A stretch of 64,000 nucleotides of DNA from CAVYWD01 sp963772225 (GTDB lineage: Bacteria > Myxococcota > Myxococcia > Myxococcales > UBA5297). A program made the translations under genes and the position numbers. A model generated the notes under the pieces. The model did not search any database, was not told the DNA's origin, and worked only from the letters and a program-made list of their open reading frames with translations. The stretch lies in assembly GCA_963772225.1 (NCBI GenBank), contig CAVYWD010000002.1:868001-932000 (forward strand). Reading direction: 5' to 3'. This document shows, piece after piece, positions 35,745-44,842 of the stretch (positions within the stretch are counted from its first letter, which is position 1; each line of letters opens with the position of its first letter).

Positions 35745-36071
35745 CCCGGAGACGAGCGTCGGCGACGGGGCCGGCCGTCGCGCGCGAGCGGCCTGCCCGT
35801 CGAATCGCTCGGGCGCGCGAGGCCTCGCCTCGCGGCCCCCCCCCCCCCGCGGGTTTTGCGAGCGGCGCGCGAGAGCTCCACGCCAAATCTGTCTCGCCCA
35901 GGCGACGGTCTTCGCGCCTCGCCGCCATCTTCCGCAAAGGCCATTCCTGACAGGGACGAGTGACCTTCCGCCGTCTCGCCGAGGGTCCGCTTGATTTGGG
36001 CGTCGCCGTGTACCACCATGCGGGCGCTTTCATCCGCACGACCCAGCCGTCCGCACGACGAGCGCGCCGCC
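35745..36071. other. 327-base intergenic region containing a poly-C run
   Basis: No convincing gene lies here on either strand. It contains the 13-C homopolymer listed separately and, near 35991, a TTGATT that could be a -35 element for the FHA gene, though no good -10 was found. Confidence 0.5.
35836..35848 (+). repeat. Poly-C tract (13 C)
   Basis: Thirteen consecutive C residues, flanked by CGCGG and GCGGG, in the gap between the SRPBCC and FHA genes. It is by far the longest homopolymer noticed in the window. Such tracts mutate by slippage and are also prone to sequencing error. Confidence 0.9.
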
Positions 36072-36839
36072 ATGACCCCATGCCCCCGCTGCCACTTCGA
36101 AAACCGCCTGGGCGCCCCTGTGTGCCAGTCCTGCGGCGCGAAGCTCTCCTCGTGGGGCACCCTGGCGTCACAGCCCGCCACAGCCACTGCCACCGCCGCC
36201 TCGGCCTCGCGGCCACAGGTGACCGTCCGCGTGGTGCGCGCCGACGGCGGCCCCGAGCTCGCCTACTCCCTTCGCAAGGATGAGGCGGTCGCGGGGACCG
36301 GCGGCGAAATCCTGTTGATGGACGACCCATTCGTCGCCCGCGAGCAGGCCCGCTTCTACTTCGACGGCCCCGCGCTCATGGTCGAGGACGTGGGCGGAGT
36401 GAGCGGGGTCTACACGCGCCTGAAGGGCGAGCGCGGTGTGGAGCCGAACCAGGAGATCCGCTGCGGCCGCCAGCGCCTGAAGTACGAGCCCCTCCCCGCG
36501 GCCGAGTCGACCACGCCGCGCGTCTGGGGCTCGCCGGAGTCCGGCTGCCGCGGCCGCCTTGTGCAGATCCTCGAGGGCGGCCTGCGCGCCGACGCCTTCC
36601 CGCTGCGCGACGGCGAGAACCTTCTCGGCCGCGAGTTCGGCGACATCGCCTTCCCCGGCGACGGCTTCGTGTCCGGTCGCCACGCGCTCTTCACCGTGCG
36701 CGCGAGCGGCGTCAAGGTGCGCGACCTGGGCTCGTCCAACGGCACCTTCTTGCGCATCGACAAGGCCGCCAAGCTCGAGATGGGCGACCAGCTCCTCATC
36801 GGCCGCCAGCTCCTCAAGCTCGAGTTCGTAGGCGCCTGA
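36072..36839 (+). CDS. Zinc-ribbon protein with two FHA domains (paralogue)
   Basis: A 255-residue protein with the same layout as the FHA protein at 21819. An N-terminal zinc ribbon (CPRCHFEN, then CQSCGAKL) leads to a short Thr/Ala linker and two FHA-like modules. The first (about 50-140) is divergent (MDDPFVAREQARFYFDG, GGVSGVYTRL). The second (about 160-252) is canonical (LLGREFGDIAF, SGRHALFTV, DLGSSNGTFLRI). It should bind phosphothreonine peptides, probably substrates of the Hanks kinases common in such genomes. The ATG at 36072 is chosen because the ribbon begins three residues later. Gaps of a few hundred and 131 bases flank it, so it is likely monocistronic. Confidence 0.85.
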   Translation: MTPCPRCHFENRLGAPVCQSCGAKLSSWGTLASQPATATATAASASRPQVTVRVVRADGGPELAYSLRKDEAVAGTGGEILLMDDPFVAREQARFYFDGPALMVEDVGGVSGVYTRLKGERGVEPNQEIRCGRQRLKYEPLPAAESTTPRVWGSPESGCRGRLVQILEGGLRADAFPLRDGENLLGREFGDIAFPGDGFVSGRHALFTVRASGVKVRDLGSSNGTFLRIDKAAKLEMGDQLLIGRQLLKLEFVGA

Positions 36840-36970
36840 CGACCCCAGGGGGCCGGCGCGTCACTCGAGGGAGTCTCTCGTCCGCGCGCAGCTGCCGCGC
36901 CACCGCGCGGTCTTGGCGCCGGCGGAGCCGCGCTCCCCTTCAAGCCCGATGAACGCTGGGAGACATCGAA

Positions 36971-38656
36971 GTGGCAGCGTCCAGGTCGGGCAGCATCCGG
37001 GAGCTCATCCACGCCCTCGCGCGCGCCGTCCCGGGCGGCACCGACGCCTTGGCCCGGGTGCGGGTGGACCTGAACGCCTCGACGCCGGCAGTCAAGGCGC
37101 ACGTGCGAGAGCACCCACAGCTGGAAAACGCGCTCAGAAGGTTCAAGCACCTCATCGCTCCGCCGGCCCCCACGTCCATCGCCGACCCTTACCGCGCCAG
37201 CGACGCGAGCGAGCACCCGCGACCCGCCACGGCCTCGGGCCCGCGCCTCTCGGGGCTCTTCTCCGACCACATGGTTTTCCAGCGCGACCGCGCGCTCCCC
37301 GTGTGGGGCCGCGCTCCGGACGGCGAGGTCATCGAGGTGCGCTTCAACGGCGCCAGCGCGCGAACCACCGCCTCCGGCGGCCGGTTCCGCGTAGACCTCC
37401 CACCGCAGTCCGCGGGCGGGCCGTTCACGCTCCAGGTCCTCGGCCGCGAGCGCCTGGAAATCCGCGACGTCCTGGTCGGGGACGTCTGGCTGTGCTCGGG
37501 CCAGTCCAACATGGAGTGGCGGCTCGTCGACAGCCACGAGCCGAAGCAGGCCATCCCGCTCGCGAACAACCCGCTTTTGCGGCTGCTCACGGTGCCGCGG
37601 CGCAAGTCCGAATCCCCGGCCGAGGACGTCGAGGCCCAGTGGAAGGTCTGCGACAGCGCGGCGGCCATGGACTTCTCCGCCGTCGGGTTCTACTTCGGGC
37701 GCGAGCTCCAGAAGACGCAGGGCGTGCCCGTCGGCCTCGTCTGGGCCTCGTGGGGCGGCTCGCCCATCGAGTCCTGGATGCCGCTCTCGGCCCTGGCGGA
37801 GGACCAGCACCTCGCGCGCGAGGGGAAGCGGCCCGCAGCCGAGAAGCCCTGGTGGAGCTGGCGCCCCGCGGAGCTCTTCAACGCGATGATCGCCCCGCTC
37901 GCCTCGTTCCCCGTTCGCGGGTTCACCTGGTACCAGGGCGAGGCGAACATCGACCGCCCCGACCTCTACAGCCGCCTGTTCAGCGCGCTCGTCGCCTCGT
38001 GGCGACGCGAGCTGGGCGGCGGCGAGCTCCCCTTCTTGGCCGCGCAGCTCGCCCCGTGGGATCGCGACCGCGGCCGAAGCTTGGGCGCGATCGCCCGGGC
38101 GCCCGAGGAGAGCGCCATCGCCGAGCTCCGCGAGGCCCAGGCGCTCACCGCGAAGACGGTGCCCGGCGTCGGCCTCGCCATCACCCTCGACGTCGGAGAG
38201 AAGGACGACATCCACCCGCCGCGAAAGCGCGAGGTCGGCGAGCGGTTGGCGCTGCTGGCGCGCTCGATGGCCTACGGCGAGCCGCTCGTCGCGTCGGGGC
38301 CGACGTATCGGTCGGCCGCCCGCTGGGGCGACGAGCTGGTGGTGTCGTTCGACGGCGTGGGCAGTGGGCTGGTCGCGAGGGGCGGGCCGCTGCAGGGCTT
38401 CGCCGTGGCGGGGAGCGACGGCGTCTTCCGCTGGGCCGAGGCGCGCGTCGAGGGGGCCTTGGTCGCCCTGCGGTGCGCGGGCGTCCCGAAGCCTGTGGCC
38501 GCGCGCTACGCCTGGGCGGACTTCCCGGTAGCGAACCTCTACAACCTCGAGGGGCTGCCGGCGGCGCCCTTCCGAACGGACGCGCCCGCCGCGCCCGCCG
38601 CGGCCGAGGACGGCCAGGGGCGGGCGCGGGCTGAGACAGGCGGCGCTACTTCTTGA
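36971..38656 (+). CDS. Sialate O-acetylesterase-like SGNH hydrolase
   Basis: A 561-residue protein of the sialate O-acetylesterase family (carbohydrate esterase, SGNH fold). Signature pieces are LFSDHMVFQRDRALPVWGRA (family opening at about residue 90), the nucleophile block CSGQSNMEW, the block FTWYQGEANID and the catalytic D-x-x-H in KDDIHPPRKREVGERLA. About 90 extra N-terminal residues (a helical segment and a Pro/Ala linker) precede the enzyme, and no signal peptide is seen, whereas family members are usually exported. It may remove acetyl groups from sugars; the substrate is unknown. The GTG at 36971 is uncertain. Its 3' end overlaps the next gene, on the opposite strand, by 11 bases. 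Confidence 0.8.
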   Translation: MAASRSGSIRELIHALARAVPGGTDALARVRVDLNASTPAVKAHVREHPQLENALRRFKHLIAPPAPTSIADPYRASDASEHPRPATASGPRLSGLFSDHMVFQRDRALPVWGRAPDGEVIEVRFNGASARTTASGGRFRVDLPPQSAGGPFTLQVLGRERLEIRDVLVGDVWLCSGQSNMEWRLVDSHEPKQAIPLANNPLLRLLTVPRRKSESPAEDVEAQWKVCDSAAAMDFSAVGFYFGRELQKTQGVPVGLVWASWGGSPIESWMPLSALAEDQHLAREGKRPAAEKPWWSWRPAELFNAMIAPLASFPVRGFTWYQGEANIDRPDLYSRLFSALVASWRRELGGGELPFLAAQLAPWDRDRGRSLGAIARAPEESAIAELREAQALTAKTVPGVGLAITLDVGEKDDIHPPRKREVGERLALLARSMAYGEPLVASGPTYRSAARWGDELVVSFDGVGSGLVARGGPLQGFAVAGSDGVFRWAEARVEGALVALRCAGVPKPVAARYAWADFPVANLYNLEGLPAAPFRTDAPAAPAAAEDGQGRARAETGGATS

Positions 38657-39473
38657 CCTTCGCCTCTTCGATGATGACCGGGTACGAGTAGCCCGAGCCG
38701 AAGTCGACGCCCGTGTGCACGGTCCCGCTGAGGGTCACCGTGTCGCCCTTCTCAGCGCTGTCCTCGGTGGTGACGGTGATGTCGTTCGTCCTGTCCGCCG
38801 CCGAGCCCGTCCCGTCGCGCAGGTGCAGAAAGGTCTTGCCCATGGCGGAGGTCGCCTTGACCACCTTGCCCCGGAGGGTGACCTTGCCGTCCTTGAGCTT
38901 CGCCTTCTGCTCCCAGACCTCGGCCACGGTTCGCGCGTCGGCGCCGTCGGCCTTGGGGACCTTGACGTCCATGACCTCGGACGGGCCCGCCGCGGCAGCC
39001 GCATGCTGCTCGGCGGCGCTGCCCATGCCTTGAGGGTCCTGTGCGTGGGGAGAAGCCGCTGGGGCGGCGGCCTTGTCGTTCGCCAGATAGCCGAAGACGA
39101 TCTTGTCGAAGCGCCGGTTGAGCGTCTTGCTCTCGAAGCCGTCCATGCGCTGGGGGCCGGCAATCTCCACCTCGGCGCCAACCGGGACCGCGGTCTCCTG
39201 GACGGCCGCCCAGATCTCGCCGTCGGCGGTGTCGAGCTTCAGATAGGTGTAGGTGCTGGCGTCGATCCGCTCCAGCACCTTGCCCTTGAGCGTCGGCCCG
39301 CCCTGGGCCCCGGCGTTCGCCACCGCCGCCATGGTTGGGGCGGCGGCCGGGTCGCCGCCGAGCTTGGTCACCAGCGCCTTCTGCGGCGCGGGTGCCGCGA
39401 CGACCTCGGCCTTCTTCGAGCTGCACCCGATTGCGGCGAGCGACGCGGCCAGAACGACGTAGAGCCATTGCAT
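38646..39473 (-). CDS. Lipoprotein with two OB-fold (NrfJ-like) domains
   Basis: A 275-residue lipoprotein with lipobox LAAIGC (Cys at 17). After a short linker, residues about 60-130 match the NrfJ-like domain (GKVLERIDASTYTYLKLDT, EIWAAV, GFESKTLNRRFDKIVFGYL), known from Geobacter lipoproteins. A Ala/Pro/Gln-rich spacer leads to a second OB-fold-like domain (VTLRGKVVKATSAMGKTFLH, GDTVTLSGTVHTG). Both are small beta-barrels, probably facing the periplasm. The ligand is unknown. The convergent esterase gene overlaps its 3' end. The signal-peptide sequence ASLAAIGCSS resembles that of the lipoprotein at 14836. Confidence 0.75.
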   Translation of the reverse strand: MQWLYVVLAASLAAIGCSSKKAEVVAAPAPQKALVTKLGGDPAAAPTMAAVANAGAQGGPTLKGKVLERIDASTYTYLKLDTADGEIWAAVQETAVPVGAEVEIAGPQRMDGFESKTLNRRFDKIVFGYLANDKAAAPAASPHAQDPQGMGSAAEQHAAAAAGPSEVMDVKVPKADGADARTVAEVWEQKAKLKDGKVTLRGKVVKATSAMGKTFLHLRDGTGSAADRTNDITVTTEDSAEKGDTVTLSGTVHTGVDFGSGYSYPVIIEEAKVKK

Positions 39474-39579
39474 TGCGACTTCCTCCAGTCCCCGCTTCAG
39501 AGGGCGCTCAAGGCGCCGAGGCGTTGAACAATAGGCTTCGGCGATTCGTCCCGTAAACGCGTTTCCGACTCAGGGTTCG

Positions 39580-40365
39580 TCACCGAATGGCGCTGAACAG
39601 GCGATCGACCCTCAGGCCGGGCTGCTCGCCCGACCGCGTCCCAGGCGCTCCCCATGACCACCAGACGAACCAGGCGCGGCCCTTCACGTGGTCGAAGGGC
39701 ACGAACCAACCGCCGCCGGCGCGGCCGTCTTGGGAGTTGTCGCGGTTGTCGCCGAGCACGAACAGATGCCCCGGCGGGACGCGGAACGGGCCCTCGCGGG
39801 GCAGGTGGATGCGGTCCCCGTCTCGGAGCACCGAGTGGACCGCCTCGCGGCCGTCCTCGTTCTCGAGCCGCTCTTCCCACAGCTCGCCGATGGCGCGGAT
39901 CCATGGGCCGGCGTCGCTGAACCGGTCATAGTAGGGCAGCCGCTCGAGGATCTGCCGGCGCGCCTGCGGAGCGCCGTTGACGTAGAGGACCTCGCCCATG
40001 ATCTCCAGCGTGTCGCCCGGAAGCCCGGCGATCCGCTTGACCAGGTCGCGCCGGTCCCAGAGCGGCAGGCCGTCGTCGAGCGGGTGGGCGAAGACCACCA
40101 CCTCGCCGCGGCGGTAGTGGCCCCACCGGAGCGGCTGCCAGTGGACGAGCGGGATGCGGACGCCGTAGGAGAGCTTGTTGACGAAGATGTGATCGCCGAC
40201 GAGCAGCGAGGGGATCATCGACCCCGACGGGATCTGATACGGCTCGACCACGAAGAGGCGCAGGGCCATGGCGATGAGCACGGCCTTGGCGATGGAGGCC
40301 GCGTAGTCGACCAGCACCGAGCGGGCGTCCGCCGCCGGCTCTCGCTCCTCCGAGCGCGCAGTCAA
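39580..40365 (-). CDS. lepB: Signal peptidase I
   Basis: A 261-residue type I signal peptidase that cleaves signal peptides from exported proteins at the inner membrane. One transmembrane helix (about 25-42, SIAKAVLIAMALRLFVVE) is followed by the catalytic serine in QIPSGSMIPSLLVGD, the catalytic lysine in KRIAGLPGD and the family motif LFVLGDNRDNSQDGR. It lies 22 bases downstream of lepA on the same strand, the classic lepA-lepB arrangement. A second, longer signal peptidase is encoded at 54358. Confidence 0.95.
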   Translation of the reverse strand: MTARSEEREPAADARSVLVDYAASIAKAVLIAMALRLFVVEPYQIPSGSMIPSLLVGDHIFVNKLSYGVRIPLVHWQPLRWGHYRRGEVVVFAHPLDDGLPLWDRRDLVKRIAGLPGDTLEIMGEVLYVNGAPQARRQILERLPYYDRFSDAGPWIRAIGELWEERLENEDGREAVHSVLRDGDRIHLPREGPFRVPPGHLFVLGDNRDNSQDGRAGGGWFVPFDHVKGRAWFVWWSWGAPGTRSGEQPGLRVDRLFSAIR

Positions 40366-40387
40366 CGCGCGGGCCCGGGCAGGGGGC

Positions 40388-42193
40388 TCACGACTCGACC
40401 TTGAGCACCGCCAGGAAGGCCTCCTGGGGGATCTCGACCGAGCCGACCTGCTTCATCCGCTTCTTGCCTTCCTTCTGCCGCTCGAGGAGCTTTCGCTTCC
40501 GGCTGATGTCGCCGCCGTAGCACTTGGCGATGACGTTCTTGCGGAACGCCTTCACCGTGGTGCGCGCGATGACCTTCGAGCCGATGGCGGCCTGGATGGC
40601 GACCTCGTACATCTGCCGAGGGATCACCTCTTTGAGCTTCCCGCAGACCTCCTGTCCGCGGGTGTAGGCGCGGTCGCGGTGCACGATGACGGTGAGCGCG
40701 TCCACCGGCTCGGTGTTGATCAGGATGTCGAGCTTGACGAGGTCCGCGTCCTGGTAGCCCTTGAGCTCGTAGTCGAGGGAGGCGTAGCCGCGGCTCACGC
40801 TCTTGAGCTTGTCGAAGAAGTCGAAGACCACCTCGGCCAGAGGCATCTCGTAGGTGATCTGCACGCGCTTGGTGCCGAAGTATTTGAGGTCCTTCTGCAC
40901 GCCGCGCCGGTCCTGGCAGAGCTTCAAGACCGCGCCCACGTACTCCTCGGGCACGTGGATGTGGCTGGTGAAGACGGGCTCCTCGAACTTCTCGATGTTC
41001 TGGACCGGCGGCAGCTTGGCCGGGTTGTCGATGAGCTGCACCTCGCCCGAGGTGGAGGTGATTCGGTAGACGACCGAGGGGGCGGTGGTGATGAGGTTGA
41101 GGTTGTACTCGCGCTCCAGCCGCTCCTGGACGATCTCCATGTGCAACAGGCCCAGGTAGCCGCAGCGAAAGCCGAAGCCCAGGGCCTGGCTCGTCTCGGG
41201 CTCGGAGGTGAAGGAGCCGTCGTTCAGCCGGAGCTTGATCAGCGCGTCGCGCAGGTTCTCGTAGTCCGCGGCGTCCACCGGGTAGATCCCGGAGAACACC
41301 ATGGGCTTGATCTCCTTGAAGCCCGGGAACGGCGTGTCGGTGCGCTCGCGGAAATCGGTGACGGTGTCGCCGACCTTGGCGTCGGCGATGTCCTTCACGT
41401 TGGCGACGAGCAGCCCCACCTCGCCGGCCATCAGCTCCTTCACCGGGCGGGCCTTCGGGGCGTTGACCGCCAGCTCCTGGACCTCGTGCTCGCGCTGCTT
41501 GGCGCAGAGCCGGATCTTCTGCTTCTGGCGCAGCGTGCCCTCGAGCACCCGCACCAGCATCACCACGCCGCGGTAGCTGTCGTACCAGCTGTCGAAGATG
41601 AGGGCCTTGAGCTTGCCCGACGGCTCGCCTCTGGGCGGCGGGACCCGCTGGACGATGGCCTCGAGGATCTCGTCGATGCCCTTCCCCTCCTTCGCGGAGG
41701 CGAGGATGGCCCCGTTCGCGTCCAGGCCGATGACGCCTTCGATCTGCTCCTTGGCGGAGGGGATGTCGGCGGAGGGCAGGTCGATCTTGTTGATGACCGG
41801 GATGATCTCCAGGTCGTTGTCCAGGGCCATGTACACGTTGGCCAGCGTCTGCGCCTCGACGCCCTGGGAGGCGTCGACGACCAGGAGCGCGCCTTCACAC
41901 GCGGCGAGCGAGCGCGAGACCTCGTAGGCGAAGTCGACGTGCCCGGGGGTGTCGATGAGGTTCAGGACGTAGGTCTTCCCGTCCTTGGCCGCATAGCTCA
42001 TCCGGACCGACTGGGCCTTGATGGTGATGCCCCGCTCGCGCTCCAGGTCCATGTTGTCCAGGAACTGGTCCTGCTTCTCGCGGTCGGTGATGGTGTTGGT
42101 CGCCTCGAGCAGCCGGTCGGCCAGCGTGGATTTCCCGTGATCGATGTGGGCGATGATGGAAAAGTTGCGGATGTGCGCGTTCTCGGCGGGCAT
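40388..42193 (-). CDS. lepA: Elongation factor 4 (LepA, back-translocating GTPase)
   Basis: A 601-residue translational GTPase, the standard LepA length. GTP-binding motifs are AHIDHGKSTLADRLLE (G1), DTPGHVDF (G3) and NKIDLPSAD (G4). The LepA-specific C-terminal domain is seen in GDISRKRKLLERQKEGKKR. It acts on ribosomes stalled under ionic or temperature stress. It starts with ATG at 42193 and is followed by lepB. Confidence 0.97.
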   Translation of the reverse strand: MPAENAHIRNFSIIAHIDHGKSTLADRLLEATNTITDREKQDQFLDNMDLERERGITIKAQSVRMSYAAKDGKTYVLNLIDTPGHVDFAYEVSRSLAACEGALLVVDASQGVEAQTLANVYMALDNDLEIIPVINKIDLPSADIPSAKEQIEGVIGLDANGAILASAKEGKGIDEILEAIVQRVPPPRGEPSGKLKALIFDSWYDSYRGVVMLVRVLEGTLRQKQKIRLCAKQREHEVQELAVNAPKARPVKELMAGEVGLLVANVKDIADAKVGDTVTDFRERTDTPFPGFKEIKPMVFSGIYPVDAADYENLRDALIKLRLNDGSFTSEPETSQALGFGFRCGYLGLLHMEIVQERLEREYNLNLITTAPSVVYRITSTSGEVQLIDNPAKLPPVQNIEKFEEPVFTSHIHVPEEYVGAVLKLCQDRRGVQKDLKYFGTKRVQITYEMPLAEVVFDFFDKLKSVSRGYASLDYELKGYQDADLVKLDILINTEPVDALTVIVHRDRAYTRGQEVCGKLKEVIPRQMYEVAIQAAIGSKVIARTTVKAFRKNVIAKCYGGDISRKRKLLERQKEGKKRMKQVGSVEIPQEAFLAVLKVES

Positions 42194-42353
42194 GCGGCGC
42201 TCTTGAACCTCTGGCTTCCCAAGGACTGATAAAAGGCCGAGTGCCTAGCATACGGGGGGACCGCGGTGCGAGGAGAAACATCGGCGACACCCGCGATATT
42301 GCCCGAGCGGCGGCCCGCAGCAAGTCGAGCCCCCAGGGCTCCGGGCCAGCAGC

Positions 42354-43649
42354 CTACAGCCGCCCGCAGATCCGCAGGACCAGCCGCTCGAGCACGAGCC
42401 TCCCCTGCCCGCCCGACTTGAGGTCGACGTCGGCCTGCGCGACCGCGAGGAGCGCGCGGACGAGCTCCAACGACTCGAAGCGCATGCACGCCTGAAAGCC
42501 GAGCCAGACGACGTACGGGTGCGGCACCTTGAGGCCGCGCGCCTTCAGCTCTTCGGCCATCACGGGAATCCCCCGCGCCTCGAGCGTCCGCTGATTCGTC
42601 TTCGGACCTAGGCCGAGCCGGCCCCAGCGCTCGCGATCCTCGAGCAGCCGGCGCACGACGGAGGCGATGGTGCCGAGGATCTTCAGGGCCGCCTCGTCCT
42701 GGTCGAGCGCGGTGTCGACGTAGCGCACCGCCGCCTTCGGGTCACGCGCGCCGATGGCATCGGCGAGCTCGCGGAACTCCTCTTCGCGCGCCCGCCGCAC
42801 GAGCAGCTCTACGTCGGCCGCGGCGATGACCGGCTTCTCGCCGACGTAGAGGGCGAGCTTCTCCAGCTCGCTCTGCAACAGGCGCATGTTGGCGCCGCAC
42901 AGGTCCTTGAGGAGCTTCTCCGCGCCCGAGTCGAGCCGCTTCTTGAACGGCGCGAGCGCCTCGGCCACGGCCTCCCGGATGTCCAGCTTGCGCAGCTCGC
43001 GCTCGACGAACCGCTCGACGAGCGCGCCCTGCTTCGCGATGAGCTTCACCAGCGCGCTGCGCCCGTCGAGCTGCACCGCCTCGATGACCAGGTGGTGGTC
43101 CTTGGGCAGCCCCTTCTCGAGGAGCGCCTCGAGCGCCCGGGCGTCGCCCTCGGGGGCGGTGAGCTTCTCCTCTTGGCAGAAGCGGCCCAGCTCCTTGAAG
43201 AACGCCACGTCCGCGTCGGCCAGCTCCAGCTCGAGCTCGCTCGCCAGCGCTGCGGGGTTGGGGCTCAAGAGCTGCGCCACGCCGAAGCCGCCCCGGGCCA
43301 GGAGCGCCAGCGCCCGGTTGGCGGCGACGCGTCTTCGCCCGGCGCTCCACGCCTCCTTGATTTTGGCGAGGGCGTCCGCCCGCCCCTTCTTCGGGAGCAG
43401 GAACTCGGGGTCGCGCACCAGCACGACCTTGCGGCCGCGCAGCATGGGCACGGTGGCCAGGTCGCGCGCCACCTCGGAGGCGGAGGCGCCCTCGTGGACG
43501 GAGAGGTTCAGCCCGGCCACCGCCTTGGGGACCAGCCGGGCGACGATCTCGTCGGCGGCCCGGCGGACCAGGAACTCTTCGCCGGTAATCAGGTACACCG
43601 GCGACGGCTTGCCGTCCTCGATGGCCTTCAGGAGAGGGTCGGTCGTCAT
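42354..43649 (-). CDS. holA: DNA polymerase III subunit delta
   Basis: A 431-residue clamp-loader delta subunit. The opening (PSPVYLITGEEFLVRRAADE) is the family's 'Y.i.G.E.fl...a...i' AAA+-like start, and CGANMRLLQSELEKLALYVG with EFRELADAIGARDPKAAVRY are the delta-specific collar-side helices. It is longer than E. coli HolA (343): an insertion of about 80 residues follows KIKEAWSAGRRR. The ATG at 43649 overlaps the stop codon of the upstream gene (ATGA), so it is translated with holB as one operon. Confidence 0.88.
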   Translation of the reverse strand: MTTDPLLKAIEDGKPSPVYLITGEEFLVRRAADEIVARLVPKAVAGLNLSVHEGASASEVARDLATVPMLRGRKVVLVRDPEFLLPKKGRADALAKIKEAWSAGRRRVAANRALALLARGGFGVAQLLSPNPAALASELELELADADVAFFKELGRFCQEEKLTAPEGDARALEALLEKGLPKDHHLVIEAVQLDGRSALVKLIAKQGALVERFVERELRKLDIREAVAEALAPFKKRLDSGAEKLLKDLCGANMRLLQSELEKLALYVGEKPVIAAADVELLVRRAREEEFRELADAIGARDPKAAVRYVDTALDQDEAALKILGTIASVVRRLLEDRERWGRLGLGPKTNQRTLEARGIPVMAEELKARGLKVPHPYVVWLGFQACMRFESLELVRALLAVAQADVDLKSGGQGRLVLERLVLRICGRL

Positions 43650-44680
43650 GCGTCGGGGAAGAGAAAGTGGAGGAGGAGCTGCTCGACCTGCAGGCGCGGC
43701 GACGCGTTCTGCTTGAGCCGGCCGCGCGCCGCGGCCACCAGGTCCAGCCGCCGCAGCGCCTGGGGGGCGGTCAGCCGCGCCGCCGAGGCCCGCGCCTGCT
43801 CCGCGAGGTCGAGGTTCAGCAGTGCGCTCGCCGGCGCGCCGGACCCCAGCGCCGCGACGTCCCGGTACCAGGTGCGCATCAGGTCCAGGTGGGCTTCGGC
43901 CGCGGCGCGGTCGGCCGCGAAGTCCTGGGCGAAGGCGAGCGCGCCGCCCGCGTCCCGGGGCCCGAGCGCCTCCAGGCGCTCCACCAGCTCCAGCCGACGC
44001 TCCAGCGCCGCAGGGTCCAGGGCGAGCGCGACCGACAGGCTGCCGCCCGCCAGCGCCGCGCACAGCCGCGCCGTCGCGGGCTCGACCTGGCGCAGCTTCT
44101 GGACGCGCTTCGCCACCAGGTCCAGCGGCAGCGGCGCGAAAGACAGCTTCAGGCAGCGCGACCGGATGGTGGGCAGGAGCACGTGCGGCGCGGAGCTCAC
44201 CAGGATGAGGGTGGTGGCGTCGGGCGGCTCCTCCAGCGTCTTGAGGAGCGCGTTCTGCGCCTGGACGTTCATGGCCTCCGCGCCCGCGAAGATGGCGAAC
44301 TTGCGCCGCGCCTCGAGCGCCTTGAGCGAGAGCCGCTCCTGGAGGTCGCGGATCTGGCCGATCTTGATCTCCCGGGACGGCGTCCCCTCGAAGTCGGAGC
44401 GACCAGCCCACCCCCGGGCGACCTGCTCGGCCTCCGGCAGCACCAGCACCACGTCGGGGTGGTTGCGGCCGGCGATGCGCCGGCACGGCCCGCACTGGCC
44501 GCAGGCGTCGCCGTCGTTCCGCTCGCAGTTGGCGGCCTGCGCCAGAGCGCGCGCCGTCAGCTCCTTGCCCACCCCTTCGGGCCCGCCGAACAGGTAGCCG
44601 TGGTGCAGCTGCCCGCTCCTGATCGCGGCGGCGAGCGCGGCGAGGGGGCGCTCCTGGCCTAGGATGTCCCGGAATGACAT
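43646..44680 (-). CDS. holB: DNA polymerase III subunit delta' (clamp loader)
   Basis: A 344-residue AAA+ clamp-loader subunit. Motifs are the P-loop in LFGGPEGVGKELTARAL, a four-cysteine zinc module (CERNDGDACGQCGPCRRI), the Walker-B-region NVQAQNALLKTLEEPP, and the SRC motif in LPTIRSRCLKLSF. It is joined to holA by a four-base ATGA overlap. The intact GxxGxGK loop means it may bind nucleotide, unlike E. coli delta'. It is divergent from the M48 peptidase gene at 44843. Confidence 0.88.
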   Translation of the reverse strand: MSFRDILGQERPLAALAAAIRSGQLHHGYLFGGPEGVGKELTARALAQAANCERNDGDACGQCGPCRRIAGRNHPDVVLVLPEAEQVARGWAGRSDFEGTPSREIKIGQIRDLQERLSLKALEARRKFAIFAGAEAMNVQAQNALLKTLEEPPDATTLILVSSAPHVLLPTIRSRCLKLSFAPLPLDLVAKRVQKLRQVEPATARLCAALAGGSLSVALALDPAALERRLELVERLEALGPRDAGGALAFAQDFAADRAAAEAHLDLMRTWYRDVAALGSGAPASALLNLDLAEQARASAARLTAPQALRRLDLVAAARGRLKQNASPRLQVEQLLLHFLFPDA

Positions 44681-44842
44681 GAGCGGGGCACTTTAGCGGC
44701 TTTGCATCGCGGCCGCCACGCACTCGAACGCCCGGGGTTTGGAGCACCGTCGGCCTTGCCGGCGGTCGGTCTCTGAAGCACGTTATCCGCTGCCGCGCCG
44801 CCGCTCGTCCCTGCGCATTCGGTGCTCGTCCAAAGGAGCCTC

